This document shows positions 46,878-55,370 of a stretch of 64,000 nt of DNA, in pieces. The position numbers and the translations under genes are program-made. The DNA comes from Sphingomonas sp. HDW15A (GTDB lineage Bacteria > Pseudomonadota > Alphaproteobacteria > Sphingomonadales > Sphingomonadaceae): assembly GCF_011301715.1 (NCBI RefSeq), contig NZ_CP049870.1, forward strand, positions 620,001 to 684,000. The letters are read 5' to 3'. Below the pieces are notes generated by a model, which was not told the DNA's origin, ran no database searches, and worked only from the letters and a program-made list of their open reading frames with translations. The stretch's first letter is position 1. Each line of letters opens with the position of its first letter.

Positions 46878-47410
46878 TGGCTACGATAGAAAGGAATGAC
46901 CGAGGCATCTGGTCAAAGGCGCTGGTCACCGTGCCGCTGATCGTGGGTATTGGCACGCTGATGGGTTATCTGTCGAATAGCGGCTTTTCAAACGACTGGT
47001 ACGCAGGGCTTGAGAAGCCGGCGTTCCAGCCGCCGGGCTGGGCCTTCGGAGTGGTGTGGACCACCCTCTACACGATGATGGGGATTGCCCTCGCCACCAT
47101 CCTGAATGAGCCCGACAGCAAACAAAGGCGGACGGCCTTGTCGCTGTTTGGTGTTCAACTTGGCCTCAATTTCGGTTGGTCTCCCTTTTTTTTCGGCGCG
47201 CACATGATCGACGTCGCGCTGATCATCATCATTGTCATGCTGCTGACGGCGGCGGCGACAGCGAACCTGTTCCGCCGGATCCGCCCGGTGGCAGGATGGC
47301 TGCTCCTTCCCTATCTTCTGTGGTTGTGCCTTGCGACGGCTCTCAACTATGAGACCGGCAGGCTGAACCCGGGCGCCGACGCCGCGCCGCTTGGAATTAC
47401 TGGAGCTTGA
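46874..47410 (+). CDS. TspO/MBR family membrane protein
   Basis: A 178-residue protein with five TMs: LVTVPLIVGIGTLMGYLS, then WYAGLEKPAFQPPGWAFGVVWTTLYTMMGIALATI (the TspO hallmark PxxxPPxWxFxxxWxxLYxxM), LNFGWSPFFFG, a fourth TM, and WLLLPYLLWLCLATALNYETGRLNP. TspO proteins bind porphyrins and cholesterol-like ligands in the membrane. ATG 46874 overlaps the tlyA stop; ATG 46877 with AAGGAGG RBS upstream is an equally good start. Confidence 0.9.
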   Translation: MMATIERNDRGIWSKALVTVPLIVGIGTLMGYLSNSGFSNDWYAGLEKPAFQPPGWAFGVVWTTLYTMMGIALATILNEPDSKQRRTALSLFGVQLGLNFGWSPFFFGAHMIDVALIIIIVMLLTAAATANLFRRIRPVAGWLLLPYLLWLCLATALNYETGRLNPGADAAPLGITGA

Positions 47411-47413
47411 ACC

Positions 47414-47695
47414 ATGCAATCGCAAAATCGGATGCTCGACGACTTCGCCAAAATGATGAACGGGCTGGCGGGGACGATGGCCGGAATGGGCCGGGAGGCC
47501 GAATCGTCGATGCGCGAGAAGATGCGTGAATGGGTCGGCGGGATGGATTTCGTCAGCCGCGAGGAGTTCGAGGCGGTGAAGGCCATGGCGGTTGCTGCGC
47601 GAGACGAGAATGAAGCGCTGAAGGCCCGGCTCGATGCGCTGGAAGCATGCGGCGCAGCCAAGCCCAAGGCGGGCAAAACCGAAAAGGGAGCCTGA
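47414..47695 (+). CDS. ubiK: Accessory factor UbiK family protein
   Basis: A 93-residue coiled-coil protein (DUF526/BMFP family): MLDDFAKMMNGLAGTMAGMGREAESSMREKMREWVGGMDFVSREEFEAVKAMAVAARDENEALKARLDALE, with the VSREEFE..K motif and a C-terminal coiled coil. UbiK helps the ubiquinone biosynthesis complex in E. coli. It is 3 bp downstream of tspO and precedes the YbjN gene. Confidence 0.87.
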   Translation: MQSQNRMLDDFAKMMNGLAGTMAGMGREAESSMREKMREWVGGMDFVSREEFEAVKAMAVAARDENEALKARLDALEACGAAKPKAGKTEKGA

Positions 47696-47698
47696 CCG

Positions 47699-48202
47699 CT
47701 GCCCGACATCGCCGAACAGGACGAGCGCGACGACGGCGCCCCGATCGACATCCTCGAGCAATATTTTGAAGCACGCGGCTGGCCGTCGGAGCGTGCTGGC
47801 GACGGCGAAATTATCGCCTACGCTTCGGGAAGCTGGGCGCAATATGAGCTTCGCGGCGTTTGGCGCAGCGAAGACCAGGTGCTTCAATTCCTCGCCTTTC
47901 CCGACATCAAGGTCGCTGTCGAAAAACGCAGCGCGATCCACGAGGCACTCTGCCTGATCAACGAGCAGCTCTGGCTCGGGCATTTCGAACTGTGGTCGGG
48001 CTCGGGCCTGATCGTTTTTCGCCACGCTGCGCTCGTTGGCCAGTCGGACAGCCTGTCGTTCGATCAAGCCGAGGCGATTGCCGAAGCAGCGCTCGAGGAA
48101 TGCGAGCGCTTCTACCCGGTGTTCCAGTTTGTCCTATGGGGCGGCAAGTCGCCGACGGAGGCCATTTCCGCAGCGCTGATCGAAACCGCCGGCGAAGCTT
48201 GA
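47699..48202 (+). CDS. YbjN domain-containing protein
   Basis: A protein of about 167 residues with a YbjN/bacterial-sensory-transduction-regulator fold: GAPIDILEQYFEARGW, SGSWAQYELRGVWRSEDQVLQFLAFPDIKVAVEKRSAIHEALCLINEQLWLGHFELWSGSGLIVFRHA, and ERFYPVFQFVLWGGKSP. The function is unknown. The conserved domain begins well upstream of the first GTG (47879), yet no ATG, GTG or TTG lies between the in-frame stop at 47693 and there. CTG 47699 is the only candidate, or the true start is hidden by an indel. Confidence 0.75.
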   Translation: MPDIAEQDERDDGAPIDILEQYFEARGWPSERAGDGEIIAYASGSWAQYELRGVWRSEDQVLQFLAFPDIKVAVEKRSAIHEALCLINEQLWLGHFELWSGSGLIVFRHAALVGQSDSLSFDQAEAIAEAALEECERFYPVFQFVLWGGKSPTEAISAALIETAGEA

Positions 48203-48206
48203 TCCG

Positions 48207-48997
48207 ATGACCGACGGTACACTGTGGTTCGTCGGTTGCGGGAATATGGCCGGCGCGATGGTTGAAGGCTGGCGACGAGCAGGGAAAGATTTCTCCGAAG
48301 CCCTCGCAATCCGGCCTTCCGGAACTCCGGTTGAAGGTGTGCCCACGGTCTCCGCCATTCCCGGCTGCGGTGAGCCTGAGACAGTTATTTTAGGGTTCAA
48401 GCCGCAAAAACTCGACGAGGTCGTGCCAGCACTGGAGCCGCGCGTCGGTTCAAAGACGCAGATTATCTCCATTCTCGCCGGCGTAGAGTTAGCCAGCCTT
48501 CGGGCGCGTTTCCCGCGCGCCGCATCGATCGTTCGCGCCATGCCGAACCTGCCGGTCAGCGAAGGCCGCGGAGTCGTTGCGCTGGTTGGCGAACAACCCG
48601 TCGAGCAAGAAACCGCGCAATTTTTCGAGCAGCTCGGTCTTGTCCATCTTGCGCGCAACGAAACGGAATTCGGCGCCGTCGGAGCGCTGGCCGGGGCGGG
48701 GCCGGCCTATGTGGCTCGTTTCATCGCTGCGATGGGGAAGGCTGGCGAAGAGCGGGGCTTTCCGCATCGGACTCGGCCCGCATCGCACTGCAAACTGTGC
48801 TTGGCACGGCACTAATGGCCGAAAGCAGGGACGAGGACATGGCGTCGGTCGCCCGCCGCGTCGCTAGCCCCAAGGGCACGACAGAAGCCGGGCTTGCCGT
48901 GCTTGATGAGGATGGCGCGCTCGATCGTCTCATTGCGCGTACGCTCGAGGCCGCGGCGCGACGGTCGACCGAACTGGCCGCGGCTGCACGCGGTTGA
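48207..48997 (+). CDS. proC: Pyrroline-5-carboxylate reductase (apparent frameshift)
   Basis: Last step of proline synthesis. The N-terminus has LWFVGCGNMAGAMVEGW (NADP-binding), then VILGFKPQKLDEV, IISILAGV, IVRAMPNLPVSEGRGVVAL, and the family motif GAVGALAGAGPAYVARFIAAM. The frame breaks at GGGG 48754-48757; one added G restores RGLSASDSARIALQTVLGTA and the C-terminal VASPKGTTEAGLAVLD, giving about 264 residues, a normal length. It follows the YbjN gene by 4 bp. Confidence 0.92.
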
Positions 48998-49047
48998 TTC
49001 CGTTCCGACCGTCGCCTAGGCGGGGCGCTCGCTGACAGGGGAGACGA

Positions 49048-49941
49048 ATGGCCGCGCTGCAACCCTATGACGATCGCGACGGGTGGATCTGGCTGGATGG
49101 AAAGCTGGTGCCTTGGCGCGAGGCAAACGTCCACATTCTGACCCATGCGCTCCACTATGCCTCTTCGGTTTTCGAAGGCCAGCGGGCCTATGGCGGCAAG
49201 ATCTTCAAGCTCAGCGAACATAGCGCCCGGCTACGCCGTTCGGCCGAGCTTCTCGGAATGGAGCTGCCGTGGAGCGTCGAGCAACTCGACGCCGCCTGCA
49301 TAGAAACGCTTGAGGCCAATGGCCTGACCGACGCCTACATGCGGCCGGTCGCCTGGCGCGGTTCGGAGCAGATGGGCGTCAGCGCGCAGGCAACAAAACC
49401 GCACGTGGCAATCGCGTGCTGGACATGGGGCAAGTATTTCGATCCGGCCTTGGCCGAAAAGGGAATCCGCCTCGACATCGCCCCGTGGCGCCGGCCCGCG
49501 CCCTACACGGCGCCCACGGAATCAAAGGCTTCAGGCCTCTACATGATCTGCACGCTCAGCAAGCATTATGCCGAGAACCGCGGGTATAACGACGCATTGA
49601 TGCTCGATTGGCGCGGCCAGGTAGCCGAAGCGACGGGCGCGAATACGTTCTTCGTCCGCGATGGCGCGCTCCACACGCCGACCCCTGACTGCTTCCTAAA
49701 TGGGATCACCCGCCGCACGGTGATGGACCTTGCGCGGCGGCGCGGCATCGAGGTCATCGAGCGTGCGATCTGGCCCGAAGAACTGGAAACCTTCGAGCAG
49801 ATGTTCATCACCGGGAGCGCTGCTGAAGTGACCTTCGTAGGCTCGGCGGGTCCATGGAATTTCGAAGTCGGCGATCTCTCACGCCAGCTTGCGAAGGATT
49901 ATGACGACCTCGTCAACGGCCGAATTCCCAACCGCGATTGA
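49048..49941 (+). CDS. ilvE: Branched-chain amino acid aminotransferase
   Basis: PLP-dependent transaminase of 297 residues for Leu, Ile and Val. Features: WIWLDGKLVPWREANVHILTHALHYASSVFEGQRAYGGKIFKLSEHSARL, YMRPVAWRG, PLP lysine Lys160 in TESKASGLYMI, YNDALMLDWRGQVAEATGANTFFVRDG, and TPTPDCFLNGITRRTVMDLARRRG. The motif set is that of IlvE rather than D-amino-acid transaminase. RBS GGGGAGA precedes the ATG. It is a single gene with its own 50-bp leader. Confidence 0.92.
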   Translation: MAALQPYDDRDGWIWLDGKLVPWREANVHILTHALHYASSVFEGQRAYGGKIFKLSEHSARLRRSAELLGMELPWSVEQLDAACIETLEANGLTDAYMRPVAWRGSEQMGVSAQATKPHVAIACWTWGKYFDPALAEKGIRLDIAPWRRPAPYTAPTESKASGLYMICTLSKHYAENRGYNDALMLDWRGQVAEATGANTFFVRDGALHTPTPDCFLNGITRRTVMDLARRRGIEVIERAIWPEELETFEQMFITGSAAEVTFVGSAGPWNFEVGDLSRQLAKDYDDLVNGRIPNRD

Positions 49942-50023
49942 GCCCTTCACAATTCCTTTGCGATTTCTCATTATCCCCCGCACTGAGCCGATGATTATCT
50001 GCCTGGGGGTAAGTGAGTAGTTC

Positions 50024-52381
50024 GTGAGCGCATCGGCGAATCCCTTCAAGATCCGCGAGAACGAACTCGACGTCGGCGCCGAGCGCATCACGATACGTGA
50101 ACTGCTTTCCGTGCGCCCACCTTCGGAGCCGCGGAAGATGGCAATCCGGCAGGCGCAGCTCGAGGCAATCGTCCGCATGGTGCCGGTAACGGTCGGCGGT
50201 CAGTTCGCTGCGATCGCGCTGATCGCATATTCGCTGGTCGGCCAGGTTCCGCTATCCCAGCTCCTGCCGTGGCTCGCATCCGCAGCCATCTTGTGCGTGC
50301 TTCGCGGCTATCGCGCGTGGAAGCTGCGGGACGATCGGGACTATGCCCGGTCGAAGCCCGCGGATGCCGCCGTCATCGTCCGGATCGTGGCTCTGCTCGC
50401 CGGGCTGTGGCTGATTCCGCCGATTTTCTGGTTTCCGAATAGCGGTCATAACGAGCAGCTCATATTGGTCTTGACCGGCCTCGGTCTGATCAGCGTAGGC
50501 GGCGTGACCCTCGTGACGCTTCCGTCCGCAGCATTGGTCTATCTTGCATTTCTCGGCGCCGGAAACATCGTGATGGCTGCCTTTCTTGGTGGTCCGATCC
50601 TCGCGGCGTTGGCGCTGCTGCATGCCGCGATCCTTGCCTGGGTCGCGTTGACAAGCGCGCGCCGGTTCGTCGCCCAGGTGGGGTCGCGTTATGACCTGCT
50701 CGAACGAAGCGAATTGGTCTCGCTGTTGCGGGAGTTCGAGGCTAGCGGCAGCGGCGGGATCTGGGAGTTGGGACGAGAGCTCAAGCTCACTTACATTTCA
50801 GAAGAACTGGCAAACCGCGTCGGCTCGACACAGGAGCGAATGCTCGGGCGGCATGTGCGGAAACTCATCGACCCCACCGGACAGAACGCGCGCCTATCGG
50901 AAGGCACTAGGACGCTATTCCATCACCTGGAAAACGGCGTGCCGTTCCGCGATCTCGCCATCCCGGCGAGCGCTTCGAAAACGTGGTGGTCGCTGTCCGG
51001 GAAGCCCGTGCACGATCCATCCGGAACGGTCATTGGCTGGCGCGGTGTTGGCTCCGACATCACGGATGTTCGGCTCTCCGGCAATGACGCCGTCAGCGCG
51101 GCACGCCGGGACCCGCTGACCGGGCTCGCCAACCGTCTTCTCGTCCGCGAGCACCTCGAAGAGGCACTGCTGGCGCAGCTCGATGGCAATCAGCGTTGCA
51201 GCTTGCTCCTTGTCGATCTCGATCGCTTCAAGCTGGTCAACGATACGCTTGGCCATGCGGTCGGCGACCAATTGCTTTGCGCGGTCGCCCGTCGACTCGA
51301 AGTCGCGGCGGGTAGCAATGCGCATGTTGGTCGCCTTGGCGGCGACGAGTTCGCGATCGTCGTATACGGCGACCAATCCGTTGAACGGCTTGGTCACCTT
51401 GCGGGTCGGATCATCGCTGAGGTGTCTCGCACTTTCGTCATCGGCATTGCCCGGCTCCACGTCGGTGCATCCGTCGGGATTGCCCGCGGCGGCCTCGACG
51501 GACAAGCCGAGGAAGCACTCATGCGCGCCGCCGATCTTGCGCTTTACCAGGCCAAGGAGAACGGGCGCGGCAGCTACGCCTTGTTCCGGTCGGAGATGTA
51601 CGAGCGCGCGGAATATCACCGACTGCTTGAGAACGACGTCCGAGACGCGCTCCAGGAAAACGCGCTTTCGCTGTCGTATCAGCCGCTGGTCGATGCGGCG
51701 AGCGGCGCGGTTGTCGGACGTGAAGCGCTGCTGCGCTGGAACCATCCGATTCGTGGTCCCATCCCGCCCGATTCATTCATCCCGGTCATCGAGGACGCGG
51801 GCCTTATCCACCAGATCGGCGACTGGGTAATCCGCGAGGCCTGCCGGCAAGCGGCGCGCTGGGACGATGACCTCAGCATCGCCGTCAATATTTCCGCCGC
51901 GCAATTGGGTGGGAGCGGCCTTGCCGAAACCGTGCTGACCGCGCTTGCTTCCACCGGACTCCGGCCGGACCGTCTCGAGCTCGAGGTGACGGAGAGCATC
52001 TTCCTTGGGGACGACATCGCAACCCTGGCCTCGCTCGAGCGATTGCGTTCGCTTGGCGTTCGGCTTGTGCTCGACGACTTCGGTAAGGGCTATTCCTCGT
52101 TCGGGTACCTGTCGAAAGCGCATTTCTCCAAGATCAAGATCGAGCAGGCTTTCGTGCGCGGTGCTGCGGCCGGCCAGCGCGATTGCCTGGCGATCGTGAA
52201 CGCCATTGTCGCGCTAGCGAAGGGGTTGGGCATCGAGACCACGGCCGAAGGCGTGGAAGACGAGCAGCAGGCCGAGACCATGCGGAGCCTGGGCTGCGAT
52301 CAGTTGCAGGGCTATCATTTCGGCTTCCCGGTCCCGTCCGCGGAGCTTGCTGACGAGCAAGCCGAGCGCCGTCGCGCATAG
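50024..52381 (+). CDS. Membrane-bound GGDEF/EAL protein (cyclic-di-GMP turnover)
   Basis: A 785-residue signalling protein: an N-terminal membrane region (about residues 55-205, five or six TMs), a PAS-like domain (about 225-350, ending GVGSDITDV), then GGDEF with RRDPLTGLANRLLV and an intact RLGGDEF (about 438-442), and an EAL domain with GREALLRWNHP (about 566), DDFGKGYSSFGYL and IKIEQAFV. Both catalytic signatures are intact, so either diguanylate cyclase or phosphodiesterase activity is possible. The start is GTG 50024. It may control surface traits such as the polysaccharide or pilus genes nearby, but nothing in the sequence links them directly. Confidence 0.9.
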   Translation: MSASANPFKIRENELDVGAERITIRELLSVRPPSEPRKMAIRQAQLEAIVRMVPVTVGGQFAAIALIAYSLVGQVPLSQLLPWLASAAILCVLRGYRAWKLRDDRDYARSKPADAAVIVRIVALLAGLWLIPPIFWFPNSGHNEQLILVLTGLGLISVGGVTLVTLPSAALVYLAFLGAGNIVMAAFLGGPILAALALLHAAILAWVALTSARRFVAQVGSRYDLLERSELVSLLREFEASGSGGIWELGRELKLTYISEELANRVGSTQERMLGRHVRKLIDPTGQNARLSEGTRTLFHHLENGVPFRDLAIPASASKTWWSLSGKPVHDPSGTVIGWRGVGSDITDVRLSGNDAVSAARRDPLTGLANRLLVREHLEEALLAQLDGNQRCSLLLVDLDRFKLVNDTLGHAVGDQLLCAVARRLEVAAGSNAHVGRLGGDEFAIVVYGDQSVERLGHLAGRIIAEVSRTFVIGIARLHVGASVGIARGGLDGQAEEALMRAADLALYQAKENGRGSYALFRSEMYERAEYHRLLENDVRDALQENALSLSYQPLVDAASGAVVGREALLRWNHPIRGPIPPDSFIPVIEDAGLIHQIGDWVIREACRQAARWDDDLSIAVNISAAQLGGSGLAETVLTALASTGLRPDRLELEVTESIFLGDDIATLASLERLRSLGVRLVLDDFGKGYSSFGYLSKAHFSKIKIEQAFVRGAAAGQRDCLAIVNAIVALAKGLGIETTAEGVEDEQQAETMRSLGCDQLQGYHFGFPVPSAELADEQAERRRA

Positions 52382-52480
52382 CCCGTTTTCGGGGCGTTCG
52401 GGCACCCTTGGCATTCCTGCAAGCGCGGCTATAAGCCCGGCTCCCGAGTGATGGGCGAAGCCCCGTCGCATCGCGCCTGC

Positions 52481-52555
52481 TGGGGCGTCGCCAAGTGGTA
52501 AGGCACCGGTTTTTGGTACCGGCATTCGCAGGTTCGAATCCTGCCGCCCCAGCCA
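52481..52555 (+). tRNA. tRNA-Gln (anticodon UUG)
   Basis: A 75-nt cloverleaf. Acceptor arms TGGGGCG and CGCCCCA pair fully; the D arm is GCCAAGTGGTAAGGC; the anticodon stem CCGGT/ACCGG encloses loop TTTTGGT with anticodon TTG; the T arm is GCAGGTTCGAATCCTGC. The discriminator is G and CCA is encoded. A stand-alone gene. Confidence 0.95.
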
Positions 52556-52648
52556 GATGATCGAAATGATGGGATTTGCGTCGAACTGGGACGCGACTGA
52601 CGTCTCGTTAGCTTCACACGCGATCGCAATGAATGTTAACCGTCATCG

Positions 52649-53644
52649 ATGGGAACTGCCTCGGATAGAAGTTGGCTCATTCCTTCCGTTGCCATGACGG
52701 GAGTTCTTGCGCTCTTTGTCATTCTCTTCGCGCCCGCGGAGGCTAACTATCGGTCGGCGCTCGGGCTGCTGCCGCTTTGGACGCTCTGCGCTGTGGTTAT
52801 CTCTCTGTGCGCTGCCCTGCCAATGATTTTTGCCATGATGCGCCGCAAGGAGGAGCGGCCTATCGCGACAATGACTAAGCTGATCAAGCAACGTTGGAAA
52901 AAATTGTTGGTCGTATTCGTAGGCTTCGAGCTGGCGGGTTTAAATATGATCGCGTTCATGTGGGCCAAGCCCCTTTTGAACTACCTTGTCCCATTCTGGG
53001 CCGATCCGCTGTTGCTCAAAATCGACAGCATAATCTTGCTTGGTGTCCGGCCCGATCGATTTCTAGCGGGTCTGAACACCGACGGTCTAGCTATCTTCTA
53101 TCATCGCTTCTGGTTTGCAATGATGGTGGCAGCCTTGCTTTACACCCTCACACTGCAGCCTTCGCGCCGCAAATCAGCATTGCTGCTCACGTATTTTGCG
53201 CTGTGGACCTTCGTTGGTCCGATCGTACACAGTCTTCTTCCTGCCGGCGGGCCTATTTTCTATGAACGTCTAGGGCACGGTCACCTCTTTGTGCCCGGCG
53301 CTCCTAAAACCAACGAACTGGCCGATTATCTTTGGAGCATTTATTCGAAAACAGGTTTCGGTCCTGGCGCTGGCATTTCCGCGATGCCATCACTTCATAT
53401 TGCGACAATTGTCTGGGTCTGCATAGTTGCGCGCGGTCGTTGGCGTTGGCCAACTTACGCCGCCTCCTTCCTCATCTTCTTACTCTCTATGTCTCTCGGA
53501 TGGCATTATGCCGTGGACGGAATCGTGGGTGGATTTGCAGCGATCGCACTGTATCGTCTTATGATAAGTGTAATCGGCGACAGGCGCGCGGACCATTCTG
53601 CAACCGATGGCTTTACCCGGGACCCTATCCAAGACCCCGCTTGA
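52649..53644 (+). CDS. PAP2-superfamily membrane phosphatase/transferase (inositolphosphotransferase Aur1/Ipt1-like)
   Basis: A 331-residue polytopic membrane protein. The C-terminal half carries the PAP2-type motifs FVGPIVHSLLPAGGPIFYERL, GISAMPSLHIATIVWVC (SxxxH) and SMSLGWHYAVDGIVGGFAAIALYRL (with the second His and Asp), as in Aur1/Ipt1-like phosphatidylinositol or lipid phosphotransferases. Codon use looks more AT-rich than the surrounding genes and it sits just downstream of tRNA-Gln, so acquisition by transfer is possible. No strong RBS precedes ATG 52649. Confidence 0.78.
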   Translation: MGTASDRSWLIPSVAMTGVLALFVILFAPAEANYRSALGLLPLWTLCAVVISLCAALPMIFAMMRRKEERPIATMTKLIKQRWKKLLVVFVGFELAGLNMIAFMWAKPLLNYLVPFWADPLLLKIDSIILLGVRPDRFLAGLNTDGLAIFYHRFWFAMMVAALLYTLTLQPSRRKSALLLTYFALWTFVGPIVHSLLPAGGPIFYERLGHGHLFVPGAPKTNELADYLWSIYSKTGFGPGAGISAMPSLHIATIVWVCIVARGRWRWPTYAASFLIFLLSMSLGWHYAVDGIVGGFAAIALYRLMISVIGDRRADHSATDGFTRDPIQDPA

Positions 53645-53707
53645 CTCCCGCGGTCAATTAACGGGATGATAACGCCGTCGGTATTTTGGCCGGCGGGCGG
53701 GGGATCG

Positions 53708-54719
53708 ATGGGGATCCATACCGATTTTGGAGAGCGGTTGCGCGCACCGGTTCGGGCCGGGGCGGGCAATGCCATGCGCTCGCCGCCGCTACTGATTGCC
53801 GGTGGGTGCATCTTCATTGCGATTGCAATGATCGCAGTGCCGTCATTTTCGGGGCGTGCGAAAGCGACTGCATCCGTGCAGGAGACAGCGATCCCGCAGC
53901 CAGCCTATCTCGGACGATTGCTCGATGAGGAACGATCGCAAGTCTCGGCCTCGCCGGTCGCCGAGCCTAACCCGATCCAAAGATTTCGCGGCCGCCTCAA
54001 CGAGGGCCTGGTCGCGGCGTTAGGGGAAAGCGGTGTCCCCGCCGATGTCGCCCACGGTTTCATGAACACCATTTCCGCCCGCTCAAGGGGCCTGGACATC
54101 GGTCCGGATGATCACTTTGATCTTGTCATTGACTTGGGCGCCTCCGGCGGACCCACCCTCGTCTATGCGGCGCTCGACCGTGTAGGCGCCAGCGATGTCC
54201 AGCTCATTCGAATCGATGGCAGGTGGGTCGAAGCCGATGGTGGGGACCGCCGCACAGTTCGGCCAGTCAGCGGACGCCTTACGTCACGCTTTGGGATGCG
54301 CCACCATCCGCTTCTCGGCTATTCGCGTCTTCACAAGGGGGTTGATTTCGCCGCGGCATATGGCGCCCCCGTTCTCGCCGCGGCGTCCGGAAATATCATC
54401 GGTGCTGGGTGGGCAGGGGGTATGGGCGGCAGGTGCGGATCACCCACGGCGGGGGACTGTCCAGCAGCTACAGTCATCTCTCCCGGCTGGCGGTTGCGCC
54501 GGGGGCTATGTCCGTGCCGGTCAAGTCATCGGCTATGCCGGATCTAGCGGCCTGTCGACCGGGCCGCACGTGCATTACGAAGTGCGGCGAAACGGTGTGC
54601 CGATAGATCCGCTCGGCGCCGGGCTTGCTTCCGCCGCACCGATGGACCCGAACATGCAGTCCAAACTTCGCGAGCGGCTCTCGGCCCTGATGCGCCTCGC
54701 TCCACAACCGCGCGGCTAA
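53708..54719 (+). CDS. M23-family metallopeptidase (two apparent frameshifts)
   Basis: LytM-type peptidoglycan endopeptidase: an N-terminal TM (PPLLIAGGCIFIAIAMIAVPSF), a linker, then the M23 domain PVSGRLTSRFGMRHHPLLGYSRLHKGVDFAAAYGAPVLAAASG, GYGRQVRITHGGGLSSSYSHLSRL, and SSGLSTGPHVHYEVRRNGVPIDP, holding the zinc ligands HxxxD and HxH. The frame breaks at GGGGG 54416-54420 and GGGGG 54501-54505; one added G at each restores the domain. ATG 53708 is taken; ATG 53666 is also in frame. About 338 residues. Confidence 0.88.
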
Positions 54720-55113
54720 GCATTTAAAAAGTATTCGGCAACGTAACGATTCGACTTTTTGTTCGGAGCCCCGTTGCCGAAATGCCACCGCGCTAGGTTT
54801 TCCACACATCATCCACAGAGCGGAGATATCCCAGATTGGGACTCGTGGGACAAGTTTCACGAGACGTGCTCGCGAGGGGAAAACAGGCAAATCAGTATCT
54901 TATGAACCACCTGTCAAATATGATTCATAATCTACGTCAACAATTTATAGTTGACAGCAAGTTAACGAAGGGTGACTTTTCCAAACAGCGAGTTGGCCGG
55001 GGGCCGTCGCCGCGGGGTTATGTAGCGTTTTCGATACCACGGCTCGACACCCGACCGGGTCGCTGAAGGCGGATGCAAGGGGAACTGCGTCCGTCCAGGC
55101 GAAGGATAGAAAC
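54720..55113. promoter_or_regulatory. AT-rich 394-bp region upstream of the Flp pilin gene
   Basis: No gene is supported here. It holds: a perfect 10-bp inverted repeat, TTCGGCAACG (54734-54743) and CGTTGCCGAA (54772-54781); two DnaA-box-like 9-mers in tandem, TTTTCCACA (54798-54806) and TCATCCACA (54809-54817); and an inverted repeat GTCAAC-N8-GTTGAC (54936-54955) overlapping TTGACA (54951-54956), a possible -35 element. The region is far more AT-rich than its surroundings. It probably contains the pilin promoter and its operators. Confidence 0.55.
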
Positions 55114-55308
55114 ATGAAAACGCTAATTCGTATGCTGAAAGACAATTCGGGCGCGGCTGCGGCCGAATATGCACTCATTCTCGCTATTGTCGGCGCCGGC
55201 ATCGCTGCTGCAGCTTTTGCTCTCGGTCAAGATATTTCGAACGCCATGGGCGCTGCAGGTAATTGCATCACCAATGTCACGAGCAATGCTGCTGCAAGCC
55301 AGTGCTGA
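55114..55308 (+). CDS. flp: Flp-family type IVb pilin
   Basis: A 64-residue major pilin of the Tad system: charged leader MKTLIRMLKDNSG, cleavage after Gly13, then AAAAEYALILAIVGAGIAAAAFALG with the invariant Glu-Tyr at mature positions 5-6, and a short C-terminal tail ending ASQC. The size and motif are standard for Flp/PilA pilins. The gene is followed at once by a strong hairpin and then cpaB, the usual pilin-first order. Confidence 0.93.
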   Translation: MKTLIRMLKDNSGAAAAEYALILAIVGAGIAAAAFALGQDISNAMGAAGNCITNVTSNAAASQC

Positions 55309-55314
55309 CGTGAG

Positions 55315-55338
55315 GCGGCTGGCCTTCGGGCCAGCCGC
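55315..55338 (+). terminator. Perfect UUCG-tetraloop hairpin between flp and cpaB
   Basis: GCGGCTGGCC-TTCG-GGCCAGCCGC: a perfect 10-bp GC-rich stem with the extra-stable UUCG loop, starting 7 bp after the flp stop, followed by ATTTCCC. It is probably a partial terminator or an mRNA-stabilising element that lets pilin mRNA outnumber the downstream assembly genes. Confidence 0.75.
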
Positions 55339-55370
55339 ATTTCCCTGAGGCGGGAAGAAGGGGGTGGTGA

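Noticed and set aside
46988..48067. Minus-strand open frame of 359 residues across tspO, ubiK and the YbjN gene
   Set aside because: Opposes three recognised plus-strand genes and shows no domain.
52556..53707. Search for a tRNA-end direct repeat marking an integrated element
   Set aside because: No second copy of the tRNA-Gln 3' end was seen downstream, and there is no integrase gene, so no island boundary is claimed.
54836..55066. A 76-residue plus-strand frame in the pilin upstream region
   Set aside because: No RBS, no motif, and it covers inverted repeats that look regulatory; treated as part of the control region.
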